From positions 90,001 through 154,000 of the forward strand of contig WBZZ01003534.1 of NCBI GenBank assembly GCA_019918135.1: a stretch of 64,000 nt of DNA. The letters are read 5' to 3'. Below, piece by piece: positions 50,143 through 58,796 of the stretch. A program made the translations under genes and the position numbers. The notes under the pieces are model-generated. The model was not told where the DNA came from, did no database searches, and saw only the letters and a list, made by a program, of their open reading frames with translations. The stretch comes from Paulinella micropora. Its lineage: Eukaryota > Cercozoa > Imbricatea > Euglyphida > Paulinellidae. How positions within the stretch are numbered: the first letter of the stretch is position 1; the number at the start of each line of letters is the position of its first letter.

Positions 50143-50270
50143 GAGCTAAAATTTAGCAACGCAAAAAATTTAGCAACACGCTAAAAATTTAGCAAACGCT
50201 AAAAAATTTAGCAAAAGCTAAAAAACTTAGCAAAAGCTAAAAATTTAGCCAAAACTAAAATTTAGCAAAA
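50143..50270. repeat. Seven AT-rich palindromic iterons, GCTAAA..TTTAGC
   Basis: Units such as GCTAAAATTTAGC (50145), GCTAAAAATTTAGC (50180), GCTAAAAAATTTAGC (50198) and GCTAAAAATTTAGCC (50236) recur every 18-19 bp, each a self-complementary palindrome. It is an AT-rich island in GC-rich DNA, flanked by GAATATAAGG (TATA-like) on the left. The pattern resembles the iterons of replication origins or an operator array. Related half-sites (GCTAAATCC, GCGCTAAATTTTT) lie near 13063-13110. Confidence 0.8.
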
Positions 50271-50472
50271 GTTCCCGCAAAAGCCGGAACGCACCTTTTT
50301 CCACCTGAAATATACGGTGACAGGGTTCTAGTTGTTTAGGCTGCTAAAGCCCTGGCAGTAGGCTTCGCCAGGAGCTTCACTGCTCTCCGAACAAGGTCAC
50401 ACCGGAGAGGGGGGCGCCCCCTGCCGGGGGCTGACTTTTTAATAAAAACTCTAATTTTAGCTGAACGACATC

Positions 50473-50597
50473 CTCAAAATTTTGAAAACCCGCGGCTGTC
50501 CTTGTCGGGGACTTTCTTCCCGAGCATGCTCTCCAGCATGCTCAGGGGCTTCTTCTTGTCCTTCTCTCTCAGAATAAGATACAAGAACAATTTTTAT
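50473..50597 (-). CDS. Short C-terminal fragment
   Basis: The minus frame reads LREKDKKKPLSMLESMLGKK and VPDKDSRGFSKF, then stops. It is basic and protein-like but has no start codon. A perfect hairpin (GAGCATGCT at 50522 with AGCATGCTC at 50535) lies within it. Probably a relic or an exon. Confidence 0.3.
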
Positions 50598-50740
50598 TGA
50601 AAGCTAGACAAGCCCGCCCTAGATTTGCCTCTTGGGCAGGGTTGAATTCTAGGGCGGGGCAGAACTGCTAAAGTCGGCTGCAACCGCAGCAGGGGTACTT
50701 CTTCAGCCTGCTGCAATATCCATTCCGCTTCAATTTCAAA

Positions 50741-50787
50741 CAGCCGGCGAGGGCATTCGGCCCCCCGACACCAGCCCTCGCCGGCTG
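50741..50787. repeat. Perfect hairpin, 14-bp stem
   Basis: CAGCCGGCGAGGGC (50741-50754) pairs with GCCCTCGCCGGCTG (50774-50787). It sits between two minus-strand coding relics. Confidence 0.8.
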
Positions 50788-50833
50788 TGGTCGGAGCAGA
50801 TTACCCGGACCCGACCAAGGGCCGGTCCTTACT

Positions 50834-51650
50834 AGAGCCTAAGGCTCTGTTTCAGATTGTCGTGATCCAGCAGCCGCCACGGCGCATAGCTTGCAGATTT
50901 TATCTGATCAGACCACAGCTCACTGCCCACCGGGTACTCGCCCAGCTTGAGTGACGCCCCCGACTTTAGCAGTTCTGATAAGAGTGCCAGCGGCAGTTCT
51001 GCTGGCACACATTACAAAATAACGACACTGCACGAGGCCCATCCCTAAAAAGGGGCTTGGCGGGAGCCACTGCAGCGCAGGTGGGAAATTGGCAGCGCTA
51101 GCCCTCTGCTCCCTAGCTCGCTGGCCAGCTTGCGTGGAGCCCCAGCAAAGGCGCTGTATAAACTGACTCTGTTGCCCGCGCAGTACTTGAAGGTGCATCC
51201 ATTGAAGCTCTGCTGGCATTGCCAGCCGGAGTCTCCACACAGACGGCATGCGCCTTTTATCCAAACATACTCTTTAGCGGCCTGCTCGCGCTTAATCTCC
51301 TGAAAGAAAGTCAAAGTCTTGCCAGGAGCCCAGTTGACAGCGCAACAAAGATCAGCCGGGGCAGCAGTTCAGCTTCTTTCTACTAATCGCAAAGTCGCTA
51401 ATTTCACCTAGGCTATAGTCCAACTGTCTGAAGCAGATGAGACACCTGAAGAAAAGCCCTTCACCGGACCCGGCGACGGGCGATCTAAAGAAGTTCGGGT
51501 GCAAAGCGTCTAGGCACGATGTTTGCGTGGAGGTAGGGCATGCTTGCACATGAACGCGGGTACGACTACGTCTACTGCCGCCCCAGGCGGCATTGCCCCA
51601 AAAAAGTTTTTTTAATCCATTCAATTCTGACAACAAAAAAATGAACACGT
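50834..51650 (-). pseudogene. Zinc-ribbon-like gene, copy 2 of the 16-kb gene
   Basis: The minus strand carries FRCLICFRQLDYSLGEISDF, then NWAPGKTLTF-like and CRLCGDSGWQCQQSFNGCTF with KYCAGN. LFCNVCQQNC and a C-terminal run (ASLKLGEYPVGSELWSDQI, SYAPWRLLDHDNLKQSLRL) follow in other frames. Copy 1 (16137-17073) has FRCLTCFRQLDYSLGEITEF and LFCTACQTEW in the same order. Several CxxC pairs imply zinc binding. It is broken, with a few breaks. Confidence 0.5.
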
Positions 51651-52346
51651 GATAGAAGGCGCCGCTCCTTTGTCTCGTCTTGCTTTAAAAAAAGGATCTT
51701 TTGATTCGAAAAAAGCCCAGCAGGGTTTCTGCCGGGGGGGGGGGGTGAAGCTCGGCAAGAAAATCGACTTAATAATGTGGGAGGAAAGGGGGGCGAGGAG
51801 GCAGACAAAGAAAGCAGAGAGGGGGAGAGAAAGCCCAGCAGGGGAGCAGGGAAGTCGGGTGGGGGGGGGGGGCGTCCCCCCCCACCCCGTTTGTTCTTCT
51901 TCCCTCCACCTGAGCCCCCTGAGCCCGGGAGGCTCAAAGAACAGGGAGGCAGAACAGAAGAAAACAAAAAAGATGCTGCTACTGAGTTCATGCCCGGGGG
52001 GCGCCCCCCCCCACACAAGAAAAGCGGAGTGAGTGTTTTCCCCGGGAAATTGCAGAAAAAAATTCTTTACCCAAAGTTAGGCAAATATAGTCTACCAGAT
52101 CGGATTGAGTGACTAGCAGGAGGGAGGGGCGGGGGGGAAGGGGGAGAGAGGGAGCAGGGAAAGGCAGGGGATGGGGGGGGGGGGGGGGAAGGTAGCGCCC
52201 CCTTCCTCCCGCCCTTTCCATCTCCCGCCCCCCCCCCCCGCCCTTTTCACATAGAGTGGGGCGGCCGGTTCATTTTACGACAAATTGCGTGTGTTTCTGC
52301 CCAAGACTCAATCTCAGAAGAAATACAAGAAAAATTTTATTGAAAG
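51651..52346. other. Intergenic region rich in G/C-tracts
   Basis: G-runs near 51736, 51860 and 52172. GAGCCCGGGAGGCTCAAAG near 51922 belongs to the repeat also seen near 35903 and 49565. GCGGCCGGTTCATTTTACG at 52260 recurs near 50048. CAAGAAAAATTTTATTGAAA at 52327 carries the minus-strand poly(A) signal of the next gene and matches 50584-50600. No gene supported. Confidence 0.55.
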
Positions 52347-53299
52347 CTAGACAAGGTGATTCCTAGATTTGCATATTCGGATTGGATTTCGGCAACACTG
52401 TGTTGCTATCGCGATATCGTACACGTTCTGTTCTCCCAAGTGCTCAGGCTCAAGCTTATATTTAGAGTAGTAAGACCCAATATTGGTTTCGAATTTTCCG
52501 TCGCGACGCAGATGGTTTTTGATGAGCTCAAGATTGACTGGCAGAAGTAGACGCAAAACTGCTCGCGAGGCGCCCAAGGCTTGCCTGCCGCGCGCAGCAC
52601 ACCCTTGTTCTCCTTTATAACTTGCCTTGCAGTTGCCTTGAAGCTGCCAATGCTCACGCACAAGACTCACTGTGTTGAATAGGTCGCACAGCACACGTGT
52701 GATGTTGGGCAGGTCCATCGTGCGGCTGTCGATGATTGTGCGCGTGGAGCTTTTACCCACTTCTAGCCCCAGTACTGTCAACAGCTTTTGCACACCTTGC
52801 GCGCGCTCACGCAGCTCTTCGTTTTCGGCCATCGGCTCGGCTGTGACTTTAGCTTGCTTCTTCAAGAGCAGCCAACTAAGCGGGCACCTGGCTGGTTGAG
52901 CCCGCTTAGTTGGCTGGCGCGCTGTGCTTTGCGCAGCTTCTGTTTGGCCCTTTTGTCTCCCGGGCCTAGCTGCGACACCCCGTTGCTCTTTTGCACCGGC
53001 TCCGCTTTGAGTGTGCAGCGCGCGGCAACCTCGTTAACAGCGCAAACGCCAACTGTTGCCAACTGCAACACGCAACTAAAGTGGCGTGGGGACTGCCCTG
53101 GCTGCGTCAGCTCGCGCAATGCAATGCTGAGCGCCGCCGATTGCTCTAACAACACAGTGCTTGCGTCTGCTGCTGCATGCAACTCCCAGCCCATGAGTGT
53201 CGCAGTCTGGAGCACCTTTAAGCTCGCTGCCCGTTCGCGTTTGTTCAAGCAACGCGCAGCGACCGCTCCGAGCGCAAAGAGAGGTGCCAGACGCGCCAA
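52347..53299 (-). pseudogene. Unrecognised gene split by an inserted hairpin
   Basis: Two minus-strand frames. The upstream one (52862-53299) reads MARLAPLFALGAVAARCLNK, SALSIALRELTQPGQSPRH. The downstream one (52347-52865, 172 codons) reads ELRERAQGVQKLLTVLGLEV, LPNITRVLCDLFNTVSLVRE, and ends KFETNIGSYYSKYKLEPEHL. The perfect hairpin at 52870-52915 lies exactly between them, so a hairpin insertion seems to have split one gene. A paralogous end piece occurs at 53990-54120. AATAAA lies just past the stop. Family not recognised. Confidence 0.5.
52870..52915. repeat. Perfect hairpin, 16-bp stem, inside a gene
   Basis: AGCCAACTAAGCGGGC (52870-52885) pairs with GCCCGCTTAGTTGGCT (52900-52915) around a 14-base loop. 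It lies between two parts of a gene and looks inserted. Confidence 0.85.
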
Positions 53300-53479
53300 G
53301 TGCTTGTTTTGCCTTTATCCAGGCCAAGCTGTCCAAGCCCGGCGAGCTCGTGGTCCGGGTGTCGTCGTGCGCTGGCCTGTGCGCAAAGCCAGCATCGTAG
53401 CTTCGAAAAATGCAGTGTTCTGCTGCAGAAAACTTTGGGTGCGCTAGCTGCTGGCCGCTTCGGCCTGAAGCCTCAAGAG

Positions 53480-53770
53480 GCCCGACGTGACGGTGCTCAA
53501 CGAACGTGGCGAAATTGTAGCGTTCATCGAAGTTACGCTTGGTACACGCAAAAGGGTGGAACATTGGACGTCTTTCCGCGGGGATTCGCACACCCTCTGC
53601 GGCCTAGAGATCGACTTAAGTCAAACCCCACGTTGCTGGGCCAAGGGGCAGCTGCAGTCGCTGCCCGACGTCAGCTGCTGGCGTCTACGAGCTGGGCACA
53701 GGCCCTGCCTGTGCCCAGCAACGCCAGGCCGCAGAGGAGGCGGCGAGAGTCCTGCAGCAAGCGCGCGAGG
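53480..53770 (+). pseudogene. Possible PD-(D/E)XK nuclease-like fragment
   Basis: The plus strand reads PDVTVLNERGEIVAFIEVT, then GTRKRVEHWTSF. The pattern hD-x-hhh-x(n)-G-x-hhhh-IEV-T resembles the core PD-(D/E)XK motif (Asp, then Glu-x-Lys/Thr) of nuclease-like domains such as CoiA-type proteins. A Gln/Ala-rich helix (RQAAEEAARVLQQARED) follows after a hairpin at 53691-53719. It overlaps opposite-strand coding of the previous gene. Broken, with several breaks or hairpin insertions. The match is a motif only. Confidence 0.3.
53691..53719. repeat. Perfect hairpin, 13-bp stem
   Basis: GCTGGGCACAGGC (53691-53703) pairs with GCCTGTGCCCAGC (53707-53719), with a 3-base loop. Neighbours: TCTTCCGGGGG/CCCCCGGAAGA (53773-53801), TCGCTGAGCC/GGCTCAGCGA (53833-53857), GCTCTGCGCACGG/CCGTGCGCAGAGC (54122-54154), GCTCCAGCGCG/CGCGCTGGAGC (54220-54247). 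Confidence 0.85.
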
Positions 53771-53989
53771 ATTCTTCCGGGGGCTTCAGTCCCCCGGAAG
53801 AGAGAGAGTAAAAAAACCGCTACTTAAAGGGCTCGCTGAGCCCTCGTGGCTCAGCGACGAAGAAGCTGCAGCATTTCCTGTTCTGACGTACACGCCAGGT
53901 TCCAGCCTGGGCCTCGTCGCCCCCAATCTTCTTACACACTCACTTGGTCCCTTTTTATCTTGGCGGAGCCGGCAGCAACGTGCAGCTGT

Positions 53990-54120
53990 CTGCGATTGAG
54001 TATGCGCTTTGTCCTGCAAACTCCTCAGGAATAATCTTGTACTTCGAAAAATAGGTTCCACTATTGGTTGCAAACTTTCCATCCCGGCGCTCCGTATTTT
54101 TCATTAGCTCGAGCTTTACA
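53990..54120 (-). pseudogene. Paralogous end piece of the 52347 gene
   Basis: The minus strand reads VKLELMKNTERRDGKFATNS, then GTYFSKYKIIPEEFAGQSAY. The 52347 gene has VNLELIKNHLRRDGKFETNI and GSYYSKYKLEPEHLGEQNVY. About 50 residues align without gaps. A hairpin (54122-54154) abuts its upstream end. Confidence 0.6.
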
Positions 54121-54214
54121 GGCTCTGCGCACGGCGCAGGACCGTGCGCAGAGCGCCCCTTTTTGCAGTGTAACCCCTGCTTGATCGTCGTTGTCCCCCC
54201 TCTTCCCCCCCCCC

Positions 54215-54655
54215 CCCCTGCTCCAGCGCGCCTACCCGCGCTGGAGCGCTGGTCGGTCCAAATTGGGCAGCCCAGCTCCTATGTATATTTTATAACTGCT
54301 GTGCCCGATCTGGACCGGGAACCTCTGCTCCAGCGTGCCTACCTGCGCTGGAGCGCTGGTCGGTCCAAAGTGGGCAGCCAAGCTCCTATATATACTTTAT
54401 AACTGCTGTGCCCGATCTGGACCGAGAAACCCATGCTCTAGCGCAGGTAGGTGTGCTGGAGCGCTGGTCGGTCCAAATTGGGCAGCCCAGTCCCCTATAT
54501 ATATTTTCAACTGCCATGTCCGATCTGGACCGAGGAACTCTGCTCCAGCGTGCCTACCTGCGCTCCAGCGCAGGTCGGTCCAAATTGGGCAACCAAGCTC
54601 CTATATATACTTTATAACTGCCATGTCCGATCTGGACAGAGAAACCCTGCTCCAG
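54215..54655. repeat. ~107-bp tandem array with a TATA box per unit
   Basis: Four units and part of a fifth, starting near 54220, 54328, 54432 and 54540. Each has GAGCGCTGGTCGGTCCAAA, then GGGCAGCC, CCTATATATA(C/T)TTT, TATAACTGC and CGATCTGGACCG. GCTCCAGCGYGCC and its complement make a hairpin in several units. The array lies immediately downstream of a truncated C2H2 gene copy. It could be a multimerised promoter. Confidence 0.85.
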
Positions 54656-54836
54656 CGCGGAGAGGAGGGGGGGAGGGGTGCAGTGCGCGTTGGCTGGCAA
54701 CCGCAAAGCTCTTGGCGCAATGTGGACAGAGGAAAGGTTTTTCGCCTGTGTGCATGCCTCGTCCTAGCTCGGCATGCCCTGTCTTAGAAGCAGCATCATC
54801 ATCATCGGTCATGTCTCCGTCGTCTGTGTCGCTCAT
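54612..54836 (-). pseudogene. Truncated C2H2 zinc-finger gene copy
   Basis: The minus strand reads MSDTDDGDMTDDDDAASKT, then HTGEKPFLCPHCAKSFAVAS. The second finger of the complete gene at 58146-58796 reads HTGKKPFPCPHCAKSFAVAS. After one finger the sequence enters the 107-bp array. It is a truncated duplicate; ends and age are uncertain. Confidence 0.6.
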
Positions 54837-55259
54837 CCTGTCATCATTTGCAACAGGTGAATTGTCGTCGACGGGTACGAATTGGCGCCGCCCGACTCGA
54901 ACAGAGAGACGGGCCTGGGCAGCCCCCGCATCAGCAGGACCCTGCGGGGCGCCCGCCGTGCCTGAGCGCCCGCTGCCATGGCCGCTGCCATTTTTGGGCG
55001 TGTGGAAAGGAGGGGGGGGGGGGGGGGTTTGCGCCGCGCGGGGGCTCTCTTAATATTACAAGAAGAAAAGAAACCTAATCGAGGGGACAAAGCTCTGTCC
55101 CTTCCTCTTCCCCCTTTCCTTCCCTCCTCGCCTGTCTCCCTCTCCCTTCCCCCCCCCCTTTTTTTGCAGCTGTTTGTGTGCAAACAATACAATTGCTCAG
55201 AAGTTGTAGCATGGTAAGAGAAAAACGTCCTGAGCATTGTTATATTTTGTGCTCAGCTT
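54837..55259. other. Intergenic region with G/C-tracts
   Basis: A G-run at 55010 and pyrimidine tracts at 55100-55165 that end in TTTTTTTGCAG, an acceptor-like site. A Gly/Arg-rich minus frame here is low-complexity. Nothing else is seen. Confidence 0.5.
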
Positions 55260-57700
55260 CTAAATGAGCGCAACAAACGAGCGCAACAAACGTTGAAGGG
55301 CGGGAATATCATCTATGTCCTCTTCTTCCTCATCTATGTCCTCTTCTTGCTCATCTATGTCCTCTTCTTGCTCATCTATGTCCTCTTCTTCCTCGTCGAT
55401 GTCCTCTTCTTGCTCATCTATGTCCTCTTCTTGCTCATCTATGTCGTCTTCTTGCTCATCCGTATCCTCTTCTTGCTCATTCGTGTCCTCCCTCACTTTT
55501 GTTACTGGCCGAAGCAAAACCAATTTTTTGCACCATTTTGTTGTTGTGTGGAGTTTAGGTACGTTAAGTTTAGGCATGTTACTGTTCCCCGAAAAATCCA
55601 GGGTGAACCTCCAGCGGCATTGAAAGCCCGACGGTACGGTAAAGCTCTGTAAACCGGGGCAGTCGGTAAAAGTCACCTTGAGCTCTTGGCTGATATCCCA
55701 GCCCTCGGGCATGGAAAAATCTTTCAAGAGCGGCAAGCCTCCGAAACAAAGCTCTGCCTTCTGGCACCGAAGCCAGAAAGGTAGGCGGATAGTCTCGAGC
55801 TTGTAACAAAAGCCTGCTGTTAGCGTCAATTTGCGTTTAACCCGCCAATGGGCGCTCTCTAAGCAAAGGCTTTGAAGATTCTTTAAACTCTCCAATCCCA
55901 GGCCTGCCTCATTGCACCTGAGCTGGGGCAGAATAAAATTCTTTAGCTGTTTACAATGCGCAAGAAATGCAACAAACTTTTTTTGGCTGACCTCCGTCGA
56001 CAAGCAAACTTGTTCTAGCAGTTGACAGTCTCTGATGTATAAGGTAAGATCCTTCATCTTCTTTTGGTCTGGACTGAGGAAAAGGGTTTTTATGTCACTC
56101 CTCACTAGCTCAATATGCATGTTCACCCCCGCGGCTAGGATCTGTAGGTCTGCCGCCCCCTTTCCGTCCTCGTGGGCGCTTGAATACCGAGAAACACGGG
56201 TCTCTGTAAGATCGGGTTGTCGTTGTTTAACTTTGGTCGCAGGCGCGCTGGCAGTGCGAATACTTTGGAGCCGAGGGCAGGATTCGACTTTGAGTCTGAG
56301 ACAGCTGCCCTCGACCGCGAGGTCGAGGGCGAGGTCGAGAGCAGCTGGTCCAAAGCGTGCGGGGAGAACGAGCTCGCGGAGTTCATCTAAGCTATGAAGT
56401 TCAACGGAGGCCTTCTGGCATGCGAGGTGGGTTGGTAATCCGATAGTTTCAAGCTTATGGCAATATTTGAATTTTGCCTTGTACTCATCGCCCGTGATCT
56501 TCCAGAGCGCGGGCTGGCTAAGCTTGCTGAGGCTATCCAAGGTATAGAAGAGAAGCTCAGCCTTTTGGCACCGCAGTTGGTTGGGCAAAGCGATCTTGGC
56601 TAGTTTGTCGCAACGGAGGATTTCCAATTTACTTTCTTCTACGAGGTTGAGGTCGCGTGGTAAGCTGACCTGCTCTAGGCCAGAGCATTCAGCTATTTTC
56701 AGACCAAGGCGTGTCAATGACGCCCTGTCTTTTAAACAATAGAGGCTGAGGGCCTTGGCATAACAACTCACAACTGATACATCCCAGATGCCAGCGGCGT
56801 AGATATCCAAGCCCTTGCCCTCCCTGCCCGATCTGCTGAGCTGCAGGACTGCCGGTCGTAGCGTTGGGTCAACGCTACGGGTTCTTGGTAGCGCCGCGCT
56901 TACCTCGACCCTCCGCAGCTTTAGGCTCCAGTGCACCTGCAGTGCAAAACCGTCCGAGGCCGCAGACCTTTTGTCGTCAGGGTGCTGGCTAAAAACAAAC
57001 CGCTTGAGCTCGAAGCAGTCGTCCAACTTGAGAGCGTTCTGCTCCGACAGCCTGAGCCGGAGGTGCACCAAGCAAATTTCCTCACTGAGGCATTTCTTTA
57101 TGACTAGCGCTTCCTTTTTTTCTAGCCGAAGCTTTAGGTTGTGCAAGCACAGGTGTTTTATGCGTGGATAACCATAAACATCAGCATCACAGAGCTCTAC
57201 CAAAGGAAAGTAGTTCCCGTTCTCCTGGGTGAGAATCGTGTCATTGTTCTGGTTGGACGCGTCGTCTCCTGACAGGGCTAAACTCAGCAGATCCCACCAG
57301 TCTCTGCCCCGTAGTAGACTATTGAACCTCGACTGATCTGAGGCTTCCTTGTGCGTCTGCAGCACGTGAACAACCGCCGATTCTGCTGCGGCCCAATAAT
57401 CGCTTTTTGCCCTGCTGCGAGGTCGGGGGACGGGCAGAGGGCTCGGCAATGTATTTTGCGGTCCTCCGCGATCCGACTGACAAGCCCGATCGCGTTATCT
57501 TGCAGTAACAAGGGTGTTTCCTCCTTTCCGTTGTAATAATAGTGAAGCAGCATGGAAGCCAGCAGCGCAGCCCCCTCTCGCAGCCTAGCTTTCTTGGCGG
57601 GTAGTTGTGCTTGGTTGCATAAAGCAACGCCTCGCCCTCCGGTCTGAGATACAAGGTTGTTAGCTGCTCGCGAATGTCGTCTGGGAGATCAAAAATTCTG
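55260..57700 (-). CDS. Large LRR-like protein with an acidic heptad tail
   Basis: The main frame, open 55260-57449 (729 codons), lacks an in-frame ATG. Protein-like sequence continues upstream in other frames to about 57700, including RIFDLPDDIREQLTTLYLRP, whose LPxxI start recalls an F-box. The body has irregular LRRs with Cys/Leu patterns: LGLKIAECSGLEQVSLPRDL, KLEILRCDKLAKIALPNQLR, KYCHKLETIGLPTHLACQKA, FTDCPGLQSFTVPSGFQCRW. The tail is a nine-fold acidic repeat (DEQEEDI) before a short Leu-rich end. Two perfect 10-bp hairpins lie in the coding sequence. F-box/LRR proteins choose ubiquitin-ligase targets. Introns or a few breaks at the 5' side. Confidence 0.6.
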
Positions 57701-57903
57701 TGAGATATTCTTTCTCAAACCTTGCGTCTTTTTACAAAGGGGAGTGGAAAGGAAGGAGGCGGATAGTCTCAAGCTCGTAACAAAAAGTCTGCTGGTAGCG
57801 TCAATTGGGCGGCCTCTGCACAAAACTTTGGGGGAGGGGGGGGGGGGGAAGAGAGAGAGAGAGAAATGTGGGCGGGGGACTTGCTGCAATTCCTCCTCTG
57901 AAG

Positions 57904-57947
57904 TTTTAGCCTGGAAAGAGAGAAAAACGTCTCGTTCCAGGCTAAAA
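57904..57947. repeat. Perfect hairpin, 13-bp stem
   Basis: TTTTAGCCTGGAA (57904-57916) pairs with TTCCAGGCTAAAA (57935-57947). The minus-strand coding fragment at 57953 stops inside the arm, so it may act as that gene's 3'-end hairpin. Confidence 0.8.
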
Positions 57948-58110
57948 ATGCGGCATGTACCAGACGAGCCACTGGGGATCAAAGACCTGTCGCTGGACTT
58001 GGACCGCCTTGTCGCCGTCGGTCTCGAAGCTAGTGTCGGTGAGGCAGAGCATGCCCTGCAGGCAGCGCCGCCCGCTCAGCGCCGGGTCGATCAGGGAACC
58101 CCCAGGAACT
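57941..58110 (-). CDS. Terminal exon or fragment of an unrecognised protein
   Basis: The minus strand reads GGSLIDPALSGRRCLQGML, then CLTDTSFETDGDKAVQVQRQ and VFDPQWLVWYMPHF, and stops in the hairpin arm. It is preceded by AACTTTTTTTCTCAG, a good 3' splice site, which suggests an exon. A plus-strand frame across it (starting MRHVPDEPLGIKDLSLDL) is a rival. Function unknown. Confidence 0.35.
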
Positions 58111-58145
58111 GAGAAAAAAAGTTTCTTTTAATAAAAAACGTGAAT

Positions 58146-58796
58146 TTACTTTATAATACGCTTCGACGCCGGGGGGTTTTTGGGGAGGGGCGGCGGGTGC
58201 TTTTTTCTGCGGTGTCTTTGTAAAAGGTGGTTGGCGTAATAAGGCTTGCCGCAGTCTCCGCAGGCGTAAGGCCTCACGAGCGTATGCTTCCGCCGGGTGT
58301 GCATGGTGAGGAGGTATTTATTAAAAAAGCCTTGTCCGCAAAAGTCACAAACCCAAGACTTTTCTGTCCAATGCACGCGCTCGACGTGAGTCCGCAGCTG
58401 AGCCGGAGCAGCAAAGGTGAGCGGGCAATGCTGGCAGGTAAAGGGCTTTTGTCCCGTGTGTCTTCGCAGGTGCAGTGCGCGTCGGCTGGCAACCGCAAAG
58501 CTCTTGGCGCAATGCGGACAGGGGAAAGGTTTTTTGCCGGTGTGCATGCGTCGTCGGTGGACGGTAAGGTCGTGGGATCCCGCGAAGGCTCGGCCGCAGT
58601 CTCCGCAGACATGTTCCTTTCGTTGTCGTGTGGCAGTGGCGGTGGTGGTGGTGAGAGGTGGGGGGTGGGGTCCAGCCTCCCCGCTGGAGACTGGAATTAG
58701 TAGCGGAAGGGGTTCCGTCAGGGGCTCGAGCTCCGTCAGAGGCTCAAGCTCGAGCTCGAGCTCGAGCCAGTATTCGGGTATGGATGACGTCTCCAT
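58146..58796 (-). CDS. Five-finger C2H2 zinc-finger protein, 216 aa
   Basis: ATG at 58796 (METSSIPEYWLELELELE); the frame upstream is G/C-tract low complexity. Residues 10-30 are a Glu/Leu repeat, followed by Pro/Thr-rich sequence. Five C2H2 fingers run from about residue 62 to 205: HVCGDCGRAFAGSHDLTVH, FPCPHCAKSFAVASRRALH, FTCQHCPLTFAAPAQLRTH, WVCDFCGQGFFNKYLLTMH, YACGDCGKPYYANHLLQRH. TGEKP-like linkers join the first three. It is a sequence-specific DNA-binding regulator by family. Basic tail (ASKRIIK). ATTAAAAG follows the stop. A one-finger copy lies at 54612-54836. Confidence 0.85.
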   Translation of the reverse strand: METSSIPEYWLELELELEPLTELEPLTEPLPLLIPVSSGEAGPHPPPLTTTTATATRQRKEHVCGDCGRAFAGSHDLTVHRRRMHTGKKPFPCPHCAKSFAVASRRALHLRRHTGQKPFTCQHCPLTFAAPAQLRTHVERVHWTEKSWVCDFCGQGFFNKYLLTMHTRRKHTLVRPYACGDCGKPYYANHLLQRHRRKKHPPPLPKNPPASKRIIK

